Positions 28,780-40,340 of a DNA stretch of 64,000 nt are shown here, one piece after another. Numbering within the stretch: the first letter of the stretch is position 1; each line of letters starts with the position of its first letter. The notes beneath the pieces were generated by a model. The model was not told the DNA's origin, did not search any database, and saw only the letters and a list, made by a program, of their open reading frames with translations. The position numbers and the translations under genes are program-made. Source of the DNA: Albugo candida (Eukaryota; Oomycota; Peronosporomycetes; Albuginales; Albuginaceae). The stretch is from contig CAJNAR010000189.1 in assembly GCA_905220665.1 (NCBI GenBank), positions 1 through 64,000 of the forward strand, given 5' to 3'.

Positions 28780-31700
28780 CATTGTGGAGAGTGGGATGCA
28801 GGAACGTGTTTGGTTAGTTAAATTCTACAAAGTGGTCGAATTTAGAATATTTGTTCATCTAATGACAGTTCTTCCGGAAGTAGGCTTTCTTAAAAAAGGT
28901 TCGAATTCGTGCACTAGTAATCTTCTTGATTGCACTCCAATCTGCTTCTAAGCTATTACTTGCCTCCACAATACTCATATGAAAAAGGTACCATAGTTTC
29001 GAAACATTGTGGAGAGTGAGATGCAGGAACGTGTTTGGATAGTTCAAATCCATCAAAGTGGCAGAATTAGGAATATTTGTTACTGGAATGACATCGTTCC
29101 GGAAAGAGGCTTTCTTGAAAAGATTCGAATTCAAGCACTACTAATCTACTTGATTGCACTCGTATCCGCTACTAAGCTATTACTTGCCTCCACAATACTC
29201 ATATGAAAAAGGTACCATAGTTTCATAACATTGTGGAGAGTGAGATGCAGGAACGTGTTTGGATAGTCCAAATCTACAAAGTGGTAGAATTAGGAATATC
29301 TGTTACTGGAATGACGTCCTTCCGGAAGGAGGCTTTCTTACAAAAGATTCGAAATCGTGCACTGGTAATCTTCTTGATTGCACTCGTATGCGCTTCTAAG
29401 CTATTACTTGCCTCTACATTACTTTTATGAAAAAGGTACCATAGTTTCGAAACATTGTGGAGAGTGAAATGCAGGAACGTGTTTGGTTAGTTAAATTCTA
29501 CAAAGTGGTCGAATTTAGAATATTTGTTCATCTAATGATAGTTCTTCCGGAAGTAGGCTTTCTTAAAAAAGGTTCGAATTCGTGCACTAGTAATCTTCTT
29601 GATTGCACTCCAATCTGCTTCTAAGCTATTACTTGCGTCCACATGACTCATATGATAAAGTTACCATAGTTTCAAAACATTGTGGAGAGTGAGATGCAGG
29701 AACGTGTTTGGTTAGTTAAATTCTACAAAGTGGTCGAATTTAGAATATTTGTTCATCTAATGACAGTTCTTCCGGAAGTAGGCTTTCTTAAAAAAGGTTC
29801 GAATTCGTGCACTAGTAATCTTCTTGATTGCACTCCAATCTGCTTCTAAGCTATTACTTGCGTCCACATGACTCATATGAAAAAGGTACCATAGTTTCAA
29901 AACATTGTGGAGAGTGAGATGCAGGAACGTGTTTGGTTAGTTAAATTCTACAAAGTTGTCGAATTTAGAATATTTGTTCATCTAATGACAGTTCTTCCGG
30001 AAGTAGGCTTTCTTAAAAAAGATTCGACTTCGTGCACTGTTAATCTTCTTGATTGCACTCCAATCTGCTTCTAAGCCATTACTTGCGTCCACATGACTCA
30101 TATGATAAAGTTACCATAGTTTCAAAACATTGTGGAGAGTGGGATGCAGGAACGTGTTTGGTTAGTTAAATTCTACAAAGTGGTCGAATTTAGAATATTT
30201 GTTCATCTAATGACAGTTCTTCCGGAAGTAGGCTTTCTTAAAAAAGGTTCGAATTCGTGCACTAGTAATCTTCTTGATTGCACTCCAATCTGCTTCTAAG
30301 CTATTACTTGCCTCCACAATACTCATATGAAAAAGGTACCATAGTTTCATAACATTGTGGAGAGTGAGATGCAGGAACGTGTTTGGATAGTTCAAATCCA
30401 TCAAAGTGGCAGAATTAGGAATATTTGTTACTGGAATGACATCGTTCCGGAAAGAGGCTTTCTTGAAAAGATTCGAATTCAAGCACTACTAATCTACTTG
30501 ATTGCACTCGTATCCGCTACTAAGCTATTACTTGCCTCCACAATACTCATATGAAAAAGGTACCATAGTTTCATAACATTGTGGAGAGTGAGATGCAGGA
30601 ACGTGTTTGGATAGTCCAAATCTACAAAGTGGTAGAATTAGGAATATCTGTTACTGGAATGACGTCCTTCCGGAAGGAGGCTTTCTTACAAAAGATTCGA
30701 AATCGTGCACTGGTAATCTTCTTGATTGCACTCGTATGCGCTTCTAAGCTATTACTTGCCTCTACATTACTTTTATGAAAAAGGTACCATAGTTTCATAA
30801 CATTGTGGAGAGTGAGATGCAGGAACGTGTTTGGATAGTCCAAATCTACAAAGTGGTAGAATTAGGAATATCTGTTACTGGAATGACGTCCTTCCGGAAG
30901 GAGGCTTTCTTACAAAAGATTCGAAATCGTGCACTGGTAATCTTCTTGATTGCACTCGTATGCGCTTCTAAGCTATTACTTGCCTCTACATTACTTTTAT
31001 GAAAAAGGTACCATAGTTTCGAAACATTGTGGAGAGTGAAATGCAGGAACGTGTTTGGTTAGTTAAATTCTACAAAGTGGTCGAATTTAGAATATTTGTT
31101 CATCTAATGATAGTTCTTCCGGAAGTAGGCTTTCTTAAAAAAGGTTCGAATTCGTGCACTAGTAATCTTCTTGATTGCACTCCAATCTGCTTCTAAGCTA
31201 TTACTTGCGTCCACATGACTCATATGATAAAGTTACCATAGTTTCAAAACATTGTGGAGAGTGAGATGCAGGAACGTGTTTGGTTAGTTAAATTCTACAA
31301 AGTGGTCGAATTTAGAATATTTGTTCATCTAATGACAGTTCTTCCGGAAGTAGGCTTTCTTAAAAAAGGTTCGAATTCGTGCACTAGTAATCTTCTTGAT
31401 TGCACTCCAATCTGCTTCTGACCTAATACTTGCCTCTACATTACTCATATGAAAAGGTACCATAGTTTCAAAACATTGTGGAGAGTGAGATGCAGGAACG
31501 TGTTTGGTTAGTTAAATTCTACAAAGTGGTCGAATTTAGAATATTTGTTCATCTAATGACAGTTCTTCCGGAAGTAGGCTTTCTTAAAAAAGGTTCGAAT
31601 TCGTGCTCTAGTAATCTTCTTGATTACACTCCAATCTGCTTCTAAGCTATTACTTGCGTCCACATGACTCATATGATAAAGGTACCATAGTTTCAAAACA

Positions 31701-34150
31701 TTGTGGAGAGTGAGATGCAGGAACGTGTTTGGATAGTCCAAATCCATCAAAGTGGTAGAATTGAGAATATTTGTTCATCTAATGACAATCGTTCCGGAAG
31801 GCGGCTTTCTTGAAAAGATTCGAATTCCTTCACTAGTAGTCTTCTTGATTGCTCGCGTATCCGCTACTAAGCTATTACGTCCCTTTACAATTCTCTAATG
31901 AAAAAGGTACCATAGTTTCAAAACATTGTGGAGAGTGAGATGCAGGAACGTGTTTGGTTAGTTAAATTCTACAAAGTGGTCGAATTTAGAATATTTGTTC
32001 ATCTAATGACAGTTCTTCCGGAAGTAGGCTTTCTTAAAAAAGGTTCGAATTCGTGCACTAGTAATCTTCTTGATTGCACTCGTATCCGCTACTGACCTAA
32101 TACTTGCCTCTACATTACTCATATGGAAAGGTACCATAGTTTCGAAACATTGTGGAGAGTGAGATGCAGGAACGTGTTTGGATAGTCCAAATCCGTCAAA
32201 GTGGCAGAATTAGGAATATTTGTTACTGGAATGACATCCTTTCGGAAGGAGGCTTTCTTATAAAAGATTCGAATTCGTCCACAAGTAATCTTCTTGATTG
32301 CACTCGTATCCGCTACTAAACTATTGCTTGCCTCCACAATACTCATATGAAAAAGGTACCATAGTTTCAAAACATTGTGGAGAGTGAGATGCAGGAACGT
32401 GTTTGGTTATTTAAATTCTACAAAGTGGTCGAATTTAGAATATTTGTTCATCTAATGACAGTTCTTCCGGAAGTAGGCTTTCTTTAAAAAGGTTCGAATT
32501 CGTGCACTAGTAATCTTCTTGATTGCACTCCAATCTGCTTCTAAGCTATTACTTGCGTCCACATGACTCATATGATAAAGGTACCATAGTTTCAAAACAT
32601 TGTGGAGAGTGAGATGCAGGAACGTGTTTGGTTAGTTAAATTCTACAAAGTGGTCGAATTTAGAATATTTGTTCATCTAATGACAGTTCTTCCGGAAGTA
32701 GGCTTTCTTAAAAAAGGTTCGAATTCGTGCACTAGTAATCTTCTTGATTGCACTCCAATCTGCTTCTAAGCTATTACTTGCGTCCACATGACTCATATGA
32801 AAAAGGTACCATAGTTTCAAAACATTGTGGAGAGTGAGATGCAGGAACGTGTTTGGTTAGTTAAATTCTACAAAGTTGTCGAATTTAGAATATTTGTTCA
32901 TCTAATGACAGTTCTTCCGGAAGTAGGCTTTCTTAAAAAAGATTCGACTTCGTGCACTGTTAATCTTCTTGATTGCACTCCAATCTGCTTCTAAGCCATT
33001 ACTTGCGTCCACATGACTCATATGATAAAGTTACCATAGTTTCAAAACATTGTGGAGAGTGGGATGCAGGAACGTGTTTGGTTAGTTAAATTCTACAAAG
33101 TGGTCGAATTTAGAATATTTGTTCATCTAATGACAGTTCTTCCGGAAGTAGGCTTTCTTAAAAAAGGTTCGAATTCGTGCACTAGTAATCTTCTTGATTG
33201 CACTCCAATCTGCTTCTAAGCTATTACTTGCGTCCACATGACTCATATGAAAAAGGTACCATAGTTTCATAACATTGTGGAGAGTGAGATGCAGGAACGT
33301 GTTTGGATAGTTCAAATCCATCAAAGTGGCAGAATTAGGAATATTTGTTACTGGAATGACATCGTTCCGGAAAGAGGCTTTCTTGAAAAGATTCGAATTC
33401 AAGCACTACTAATCTACTTGATTGCACTCGTATCCGCTACTAAGCTATTACTTGCCTCCACAATACTCATATGAAAAAGGTACCATAGTTTCATAACATT
33501 GTGGAGAGTGAGATGCAGGAACGTGTTTGGATAGTCCAAATCTACAAAGTGGTAGAATTAGGAATATCTGTTACTGGAATGACGTCCTTCCGGAAGGAGG
33601 CTTTCTTACAAAAGATTCGAAATCGTGCACTGGTAATCTTCTTGATTGCACTCGTATGCGCTTCTAAGCTATTACTTGCCTCTACATTACTTTTATGAAA
33701 AAGGTACCATAGTTTCGAAACATTGTGGAGAGTGAAATGCAGGAACGTGTTTGGTTAGTTAAATTCTACAAAGTGGTCGAATTTAGAATATTTGTTCATC
33801 TAATGATAGTTCTTCCGGAAGTAGGCTTTCTTAAAAAAGGTTCGAATTCGTGCACTAGTAATCTTCTTGATTGCACTCCAATCTGCTTCTAAGCTATTAC
33901 TTGCGTCCACATGACTCATATGATAAAGTTACCATAGTTTCAAAACATTGTGGAGAGTGAGATGCAGGAACGTGTTTGGTTAGTTAAATTCTACAAAGTG
34001 GTCGAATTTAGAATATTTGTTCATCTAATGACAGTTCTTCCGGAAGTAGGCTTTCTTAAAAAAGGTTCGAATTCGTGCACTAGTAATCTTCTTGATTGCA
34101 CTCCAATCTGCTTCTGACCTAATACTTGCCTCTACATTACTCATATGAAA
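28780..34150. repeat. Triplicated multi-monomer block with local 224-bp expansion
   Basis: A block starts with the GAGAGTGGGATGCAGG monomer, followed by a TTCAAGCACTACTAATC monomer, a GTATGCGCTTC monomer and a GAGAGTGAAATGCAGG monomer. It occurs at about 28,790, 30,138 and 33,058. In the middle copy the 224-bp GTATGCGCTTC monomer is present twice in direct succession (30,581 and 30,805) with no visible difference, whereas the other two copies have it once. This is a clear case of single-monomer duplication inside a larger duplicated block. Confidence 0.83.
31550..32375. repeat. Long-range satellite block, copy 2 (partial)
   Basis: Matches the left part of the block at 21,440-22,265 and also 34,471-35,296 (offset 2,921 bp, about 13 monomers). 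The shared marks are the GATTACACT monomer, the GGCGGCTTTC/CCTTCACTAG monomer, and the CATATGGAAAGG spacer. It shares CCCTTTACAATTCTC with the 34.8-kb copy, where the 21.8-kb copy has CCCTCTACAATTCTC. The two right-hand copies are therefore the more recent pair. Confidence 0.82.
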
Positions 34151-34469
34151 AGGTACCATAGTTTCAAAACATTGTGGAGAGTGAGATGCAGGAACGTGTT
34201 TGGTTAGTTAAATTCTACAAAGTGGTCGAATTTAGAATATTTGTTCATCTAATGACAGTTCTTCCGGAAGTAGGCTTTCTTAAAAAAGGTTCGAATTCGT
34301 GCACTAGTAATCTTCTTGATTGCACTCCAATCTGCTTCTAAGCTATTACTTGCGTCCACATGACTCATATGAAAAAGGTACCATAGTTTCAAAACATTGT
34401 GGAGAGTGAGATGCAGGAACGTGTTTGGTTAGTTAAATTCTACAAAGTTGTCGAATTTAGAATATTTGT

Positions 34470-36700
34470 TCATCTAATGACAGTTCTTCCGGAAGTAGGC
34501 TTTCTTAAAAAAGGTTCGAATTCGTGCTCTAGTAATCTTCTTGATTACACTCCAATCTGCTTCTAAGCTATTACTTGCGTCCACATGACTCATATGATAA
34601 AGGTACCATAGTTTCAAAACATTGTGGAGAGTGAGATGCAGGAACGTGTTTGGATAGTCCAAATCCATCAAAGTGGTAGAATTGAGAATATTTGTTCATC
34701 TAATGACAATCGTTCCGGAAGGCGGCTTTCTTGAAAAGATTCGAATTCCTTCACTAGTAGTCTTCTTGATTGCTCGCGTATCCGCTACTAAGCTATTACG
34801 TCCCTTTACAATTCTCTAATGAAAAAGGTACCATAGTTTCAAAACATTGTGGAGAGTGAGATGCAGGAACGTGTTTGGTTAGTTAAATTCTACAAAGTGG
34901 TCGAATTTAGAATATTTGTTCATCTAATGACAGTTCTTCCGGAAGTAGGCTTTCTTAAAAAAGGTTCGAATTCGTGCACTAGTAATCTTCTTGATTGCAC
35001 TCGTATCCGCTACTGACCTAATACTTGCCTCTACATTACTCATATGGAAAGGTACCATAGTTTCGAAACATTGTGGAGAGTGAGATGCAGGAACGTGTTT
35101 GGATAGTCCAAATCCGTCAAAGTGGCAGAATTAGGAATATTTGTTACTGGAATGACATCCTTTCGGAAGGAGGCTTTCTTATAAAAGATTCGAATTCGTC
35201 CACAAGTAATCTTCTTGATTGCACTCGTATCCGCTACTAAACTATTGCTTGCCTCCACAATACTCATATGAAAAAGGTACCATAGTTTCAAAACATTGTG
35301 GAGAGTGAGATGCAGGAACGTGTTTGGTTATTTAAATTCTACAAAGTGGTCGAATTTAATATATTTGTTCATCTAATGACAGTTCTTCCGGAAGTAGGCT
35401 TTCTTTAAAAAGGTTCGAATTCGTGCACTAGTAATCTTCTTGATTGCACTCCAATCTGCTTCTAAGCTATTACTTGCGTCCACATGACTCATATGATAAA
35501 GGTACCATAGTTTCAAAACATTGTGGAGAGTGAGATGCAGGAACGTGTTTGGTTAGTTAAATTCTACAAAGTGGTCGAATTTAGAATATTTGTTCATCCA
35601 ATGACAGTTCTTCTGGAGGTAGGCTTTCTTAAAAAAGGTTCGAATTCGTGCACTAGTAATCTTCTTGATTGCACTCCAATCTGCTTCTAAGCTATTACTT
35701 GCGTTCACATGACTCATATGATAAAGGTACCATAGTTTCGAAACATTGTGGAGAGTGAGATGCAGGAACGTGTTTGGATAGTCCAAATCCGTCAAAGTGG
35801 CAGAATTAGGAATATTTGTTACTGGAATGACATCCTTTCGGAAGGAGGCTTTCTTACAAAAGATTCGAAATCGTGCACAAGTAATCTTCTTGATTGCACT
35901 CGTATCCGCTACTAAGCTTTTACTTGCCTCCACAATACTCATATGAAAAAGGTACCATAGTTTCAAAACATTGTGGAGAGTGAGATGCAGGAACGTGTTT
36001 GGTTAGTTAAATTCTACAAAGTGGTCGAATTTAGAATATTTGTTCATCCAATGACAGATCTTCCGGAAGTAGGCTTTCTTAAAAAAGATTCGACTTCGTG
36101 CACTGTTAATCTTCTTGATTGCACTCCAATCTGCTTCTAAGCCATTACTTGCGTCCACATGACTTAAGGTACCATAGTTTCGAAACATTGTGGAGAGTGA
36201 GATGCAGGAACGTGTTTGGTTATTTAAATCCATCAAAGTGGTAGAATTAAGAATATTTGTTTATCTAATGACAGTTGTTCCGGAATGAGGCTTTTCTACA
36301 AAAGATTCGAATTCCTTCACTAGTAGTCTTCTTGATTGCTCGCGTATCCGCTACTAAGCTATTACGTCCCTCTACAATACTATAATGAAAAAGGTACCAT
36401 AGTTTCAAAACATTGTGGAGAGTGAGATGCAGGAACGTGTTTGGTTAGTTAAATTCTACAAAGTGGTCGAATTTAGAATATTTGTTGATCTAATGACAGT
36501 CGTTCCGGAAGGAGGCTTTCTTCAAAAAGATTCGAAATCGTGCACTAGTATTTTTCTTGATTGCACTCGTATCCGCTTCTAAGCTATTACTTGCCTCCAC
36601 ATTACTCATATGAAAAAGGTAGCATAGTTTCAAAACATTGTGCAGAGTGAGATGCAGGGACGTGTTTGGATAGTCCAAATCCATCAAGTGGTGGAATTAG
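34470..36700. repeat. Long-range satellite block, copy 3
   Basis: Repeats the monomer order of 21,440-23,460, including the shortened CATGACTTAAGG spacer at about 36,161. That spacer is an 8-9 bp deletion removing CATATGAT-type sequence, seen elsewhere only at about 22,905. The GTGCAGAGTGAGATGCAGGGAC variant is present at about 36,644, matching about 23,390. It includes one monomer (TTGGTTATTTAAATTC with GAATTTAATATAT near 35,330) that also occurs near 16,005. Confidence 0.85.
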
Positions 36701-37079
36701 AAATATATGTTGATCTAATGACAACCGTTCCGGAAGGAGGATTTCTTACAAAAGATTCGAAATCGTGCACTAGTATTCTTCTTGATTGCACTCGTATCCG
36801 CTTCTAAGCTATTACTTGCCTCCACATTACTCATATGAAAAAGGTAGCATTTTTTCAAGCATTGTGGAGAGTGAGATGCAGGAACGTGTTTGGTTAGTTA
36901 AATTCTACAAAGTGGTCGAATTTAGAATATTTGTTCATCTAATGACAGTCGTTCCAGAAGGAGGCTTTCTTTAAAAAGATTCGAATTCGTGCACTAGTAT
37001 TCTTCTTGATTGCACTCGTATCCGCTTCTAAGCTATTATTTGCCTCTACACTTCTTTTATTGAGCAAGTAGCATTGTTT

Positions 37080-37360
37080 CAAAACATTGTGCAGAGTGAG
37101 ATGCAGGAACGTGTTTGGTTAGTTAAATTCTACAACGTGGTCGAATTTAGAACATTTGTTCATCTAATGACAGTCGTTCCAGAAGGAGGCTTTCTTTAAA
37201 AAGATTCGAAATCGTGCACTAGTAATCTACTTGATTGCACCCGTATCCGCTACTGAGCTATCACTTGCCTCTACATTACTTATATCTAAAGGTACCATAG
37301 TTTTAAAACATTGTGGAGAGTGAGATGCAGGCACTTGTTTAGATCGTTCAAATCGATCAA
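37080..37360. repeat. Degenerate right border of the satellite array
   Basis: The last full monomer (about 37,090-37,313) still has the GAGAGTGAGATGCAG box but carries more private changes than internal monomers. The final partial monomer keeps GTGGAGAGTGAGATGCAG, then drifts (GCACTTGTTTAGATCG) and loses all similarity at about 37,360. No transposon end or target-site duplication is visible at the junction. Higher divergence at an array edge is expected, because edge copies take part in fewer exchanges. Confidence 0.8.
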
Positions 37361-40340
37361 AATGTTAGTCAAGTGCGACTGGAACCCTCACGTAAAATCT
37401 GAAGTACTTTCAGCATAATTTATCCATTTAAAGAATTGTTGGAAAAACCTGAGTGTAGGGTCTACAACGGTGAGGACATATTGAACTTTCACATTCACAA
37501 GGGAGAAGTCAAGGTGCTTTACAATCATGTAAATGATGGTTGCTTCTACAAGTAACGTCATATTCTGGCCAATCTATTTGTAGCTTTCATGAATTGAAAA
37601 AGCCACTCAATTTTTAAGACTTCGAAGTTGTCAAGCACTCTAGTGTTCGTTTCATTGTTTACCAACGCGTCGTTTCAAATAAGAATTCTCATCTTGCACG
37701 ATCCTGAATGCATCATTATTCATATGGGTGCTCAAAAATGTTTTCAGAACACCAACATTTCTTTCTAAAATTCTCCAATACTGCAACCACCAAACGCCAT
37801 AATTGTTTTCAACATATTGCACAGCACAGCACTTTTGTTCACGTCCCGGCGTACTATGTTAACGCGTTTGGGCTCAGCTTTTTTAGCCTAAGTGTTATAA
37901 TCTGTCTCGGTTTGACGTAAATGTAGTTAAAATGTGGCATTGTGCAGCATGAATGTGACAAAAGACTTTTGATATCAACTTCTCACGACAACACATTGGA
38001 GTATTTTCTGTTTACAGAGTAATCTTACGCAGAAATATACTTCAAACTGTGAAAGACACCATCAAAACTTTCTGAATGGCATATTGTTCAAAATAGTTGC
38101 TCGATTCTTACTAATATTGTGCATCGTCACAACTTTGAACTTGTTTAGCTTTTGGCAATCGGTAGACGAAATTAGTCGCAGAGAAGATTAAAGACTACGG
38201 TAAATCGTGTTGATGAGTAATGTCAATGCATCAGTGGTTTTTAGTAACTCAAAAAGACCACCAAGGATATCGTTGTTTATAGAAGTGAAACATTATTCCT
38301 GACTATTTTGTCTCTGTAATCAACTCATTTATTTGTAAATAAAAGAGCTCAGTTTGCCCAACGTCGACGCAACCGTTTCCAAGCCGCACCACCCCATCAT
38401 TAAGTTTCAGCTTCCATCCTCAACGAATAGACTTCGCAATGGATCAATGAAATGTCATTATAATCGATCTCGTTTGTATGTAGATTAGCAGTAAAGCTAT
38501 TGTCTAACTGTCTCTTATTATTTTGATCTTCTCAATGTACATTGCTAATGTTGGGAGTATTTATCGTGTTCGTGCCCGTCATGAGGCTCACATACTAAAC
38601 TTTTTAAGTTTTAAAATAGCTGATTACCGGCACGCTTAGTTATACTAATTTTGCTAAAAATAACAGTTGCTGTGCTACGTATTATATTTCTTACGGTAAG
38701 TACATTCAGTTTGTTCATGCTGTATTCAACCAGCTTCCTTAAAAGCGTCTATAGCTTGAGGAAAACTGACAACTTGAGATAAGACCCATTCACATATGAT
38801 AATATTGTTTTTTATGCACCGTGTTTTGGTTTCATCCAATTTTGCCATCGGAGTTTTTATGTTTGGACGCTCGACGTATTCTTCAGCCATTATTCTTTCT
38901 TATATATGGTTGTAATTTGGCTTTTGAAGATGTAGGTTAGTCGAACAAAAGCCAATTGAAGCAGCATCTTGTGATCCTAAGTCTAACTTGATGGAGCAAA
39001 GAGTTGCGTGACGGAAAAAGATTTCTTGCTGCTTGCACATGAGTGGGTTGTCGCATCGGTATGTCTAACGGGTATCTCTGAAACCGTAGCGAGCTTTTCT
39101 TGTATCCACCCAAAGATAGGTTTATATTCATCTTCTTGGGTAATGAGAGTCTCGCATCTTTTGTGATGGCAGCTGAAACTAGTCAAAGTTTTCTTCTAAC
39201 CTTTCCTAGCGAAAACAAGACATTTCAATGAGTCAACTGGTGAGTCCCATTATGGAAACGAAAATTTAATCGCTTCTGTGTACCGTTTCGCCGAATATTA
39301 ATTGTATCAATTTCCTCCGTAGTGATATGTACTAAAGGAAATCGTATTTCTTAATATCCTGAGCATCAATAATCCACGGATGCTCTTCATATTAGGTGAG
39401 AGTGATTAGCTATCTATCACACGCATCGATGACCAGGTGGACTTCATTGGCATTGATAATCCAGGTTGATGAGTCATTCCTGGAAGCAGAATTTTTTTCT
39501 TATTACCCGAAGGTACAAGAGTCAGGCCCTCCTTCTCCGTAAAATGCACACGAAGAAAAGATGTCATCGAAGGTAGTGCATGGTAGATCACGAATTGCCA
39601 TACGTGATCATGAAATCAGACACTGATGTCTGTGGAACTTTGCATGTATTAGGTGGCTTAATCTTGTTCTATTTCTCATCTATCTTTCGCTGATGCTATC
39701 GGTGAGACAATAAATTAGCCATCATCATCGAGATATACGACTATCAGCGCTTCTCCTTAGGCACATTGATTGGACTTAGTCATGTCGTGTACAATTTAGA
39801 CTATTATATATTAAAATTGATCTCATGAAGGAGGTACTTGTGCCTAGTCATTGTTGTCTAGATGGTCTAGATGGACAATTGCATAAAGATCTTTTTTGAA
39901 AGCGAAAGCAAAACTCCGATTATGGAACGCTTTTGAATTGTATTTTTTATGTCAAATCATTCGCACTGTTAACTGACTGGCTATTTTGGATTGAAAGATC
40001 GGTTTCTCTCCGATTAACATTCTAGCCTCTCAAAAGGGGCTCATTTTCGACTGATACTTTGGGGAATTTAGTAGATTGCTGCGATATTTATGCATACAGT
40101 AAATCATAAATCAGCTGAGCGTAGTGCTAGAAGAAAAATAAAGTGATTTTACACGTCAAGAAATGGTTGACTACTTTGAGCAATCTCGTATTAGTGGAGC
40201 GAAATGTTTCTTCATATTCTTCTGGTTCTCATGTTCCAAAGCAGCAATTCGAAATTTCAGCATCTCATCAGTTAAAGAATTTTTCTGCATGCCAATTGGA
40301 ATCACAACGTTTAATTGTCTTTCTCTTTCTAATTCTCTTT
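37361..40340. other. Intergenic, no supportable gene
   Basis: About 3 kb of AT-rich, non-tandem DNA. It contains only short ORFs with stops in all frames: 37,708-37,920 on plus, and 38,726-38,890 and 38,937-39,186 on minus. A 61-codon minus ORF at 39,406-39,591 contains EKEGLTLVPSGNKK, which faintly recalls the segment after the protease in Copia polyproteins, but nothing around it confirms this. I see no RNA gene or repeat here. Confidence 0.6.

Larger units (their letters stand above)
1..37360. repeat. Satellite array of ~225-bp tandem monomers (~166 copies)
   Basis: The same ~225-bp sequence recurs head to tail from the first base to about 37,360, always in one orientation and with no interruption by other DNA. 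Monomer lengths are mostly 225, with 226, 224 and a few 216-bp variants. Nearly every copy carries GAGAGTGAGATGCAG followed by GAACGTGTTTGG, a TTCCGGAAG-type block, TTCTTGATTGCACT and ending CATATGA...GGTACCATAGTTT. At least two monomer classes are interspersed (see separate entries). The array continues past the left edge of the window, so its true length is unknown. I see no sign that it encodes protein: ORFs appear on both strands, end at different places in different copies, and are explained by the period being a multiple of three. A centromeric, pericentromeric or subtelomeric role is possible but is inference only. Confidence 0.98.

Noticed and set aside
1..37360. Dozens of ORFs of 60-140 codons in the satellite as genes or a repeat-protein family
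   Set aside because: They occur on both strands, are repeated with the monomer, lack consistent starts and stops, and are explained by the 225-bp period being divisible by three.
1..37360. CRISPR array
   Set aside because: The repeats are 225 bp and contiguous, with no unique spacers between short repeats, and the context is eukaryotic.
38726..38890. 54-codon minus ORF (MAEEYVERPNIKTPMAKLDE...) as part of a DDE transposase
   Set aside because: It is protein-like and vaguely reminiscent of pogo/Tc1 sequence, but it is short, isolated and without a catalytic motif.
39406..39591. Copia protease-flanking fragment on the minus strand (EKEGLTLVPSGNKK)
   Set aside because: Only about 15 residues look familiar and neither a protease nor an integrase zinc motif is found beside it; too weak to annotate.
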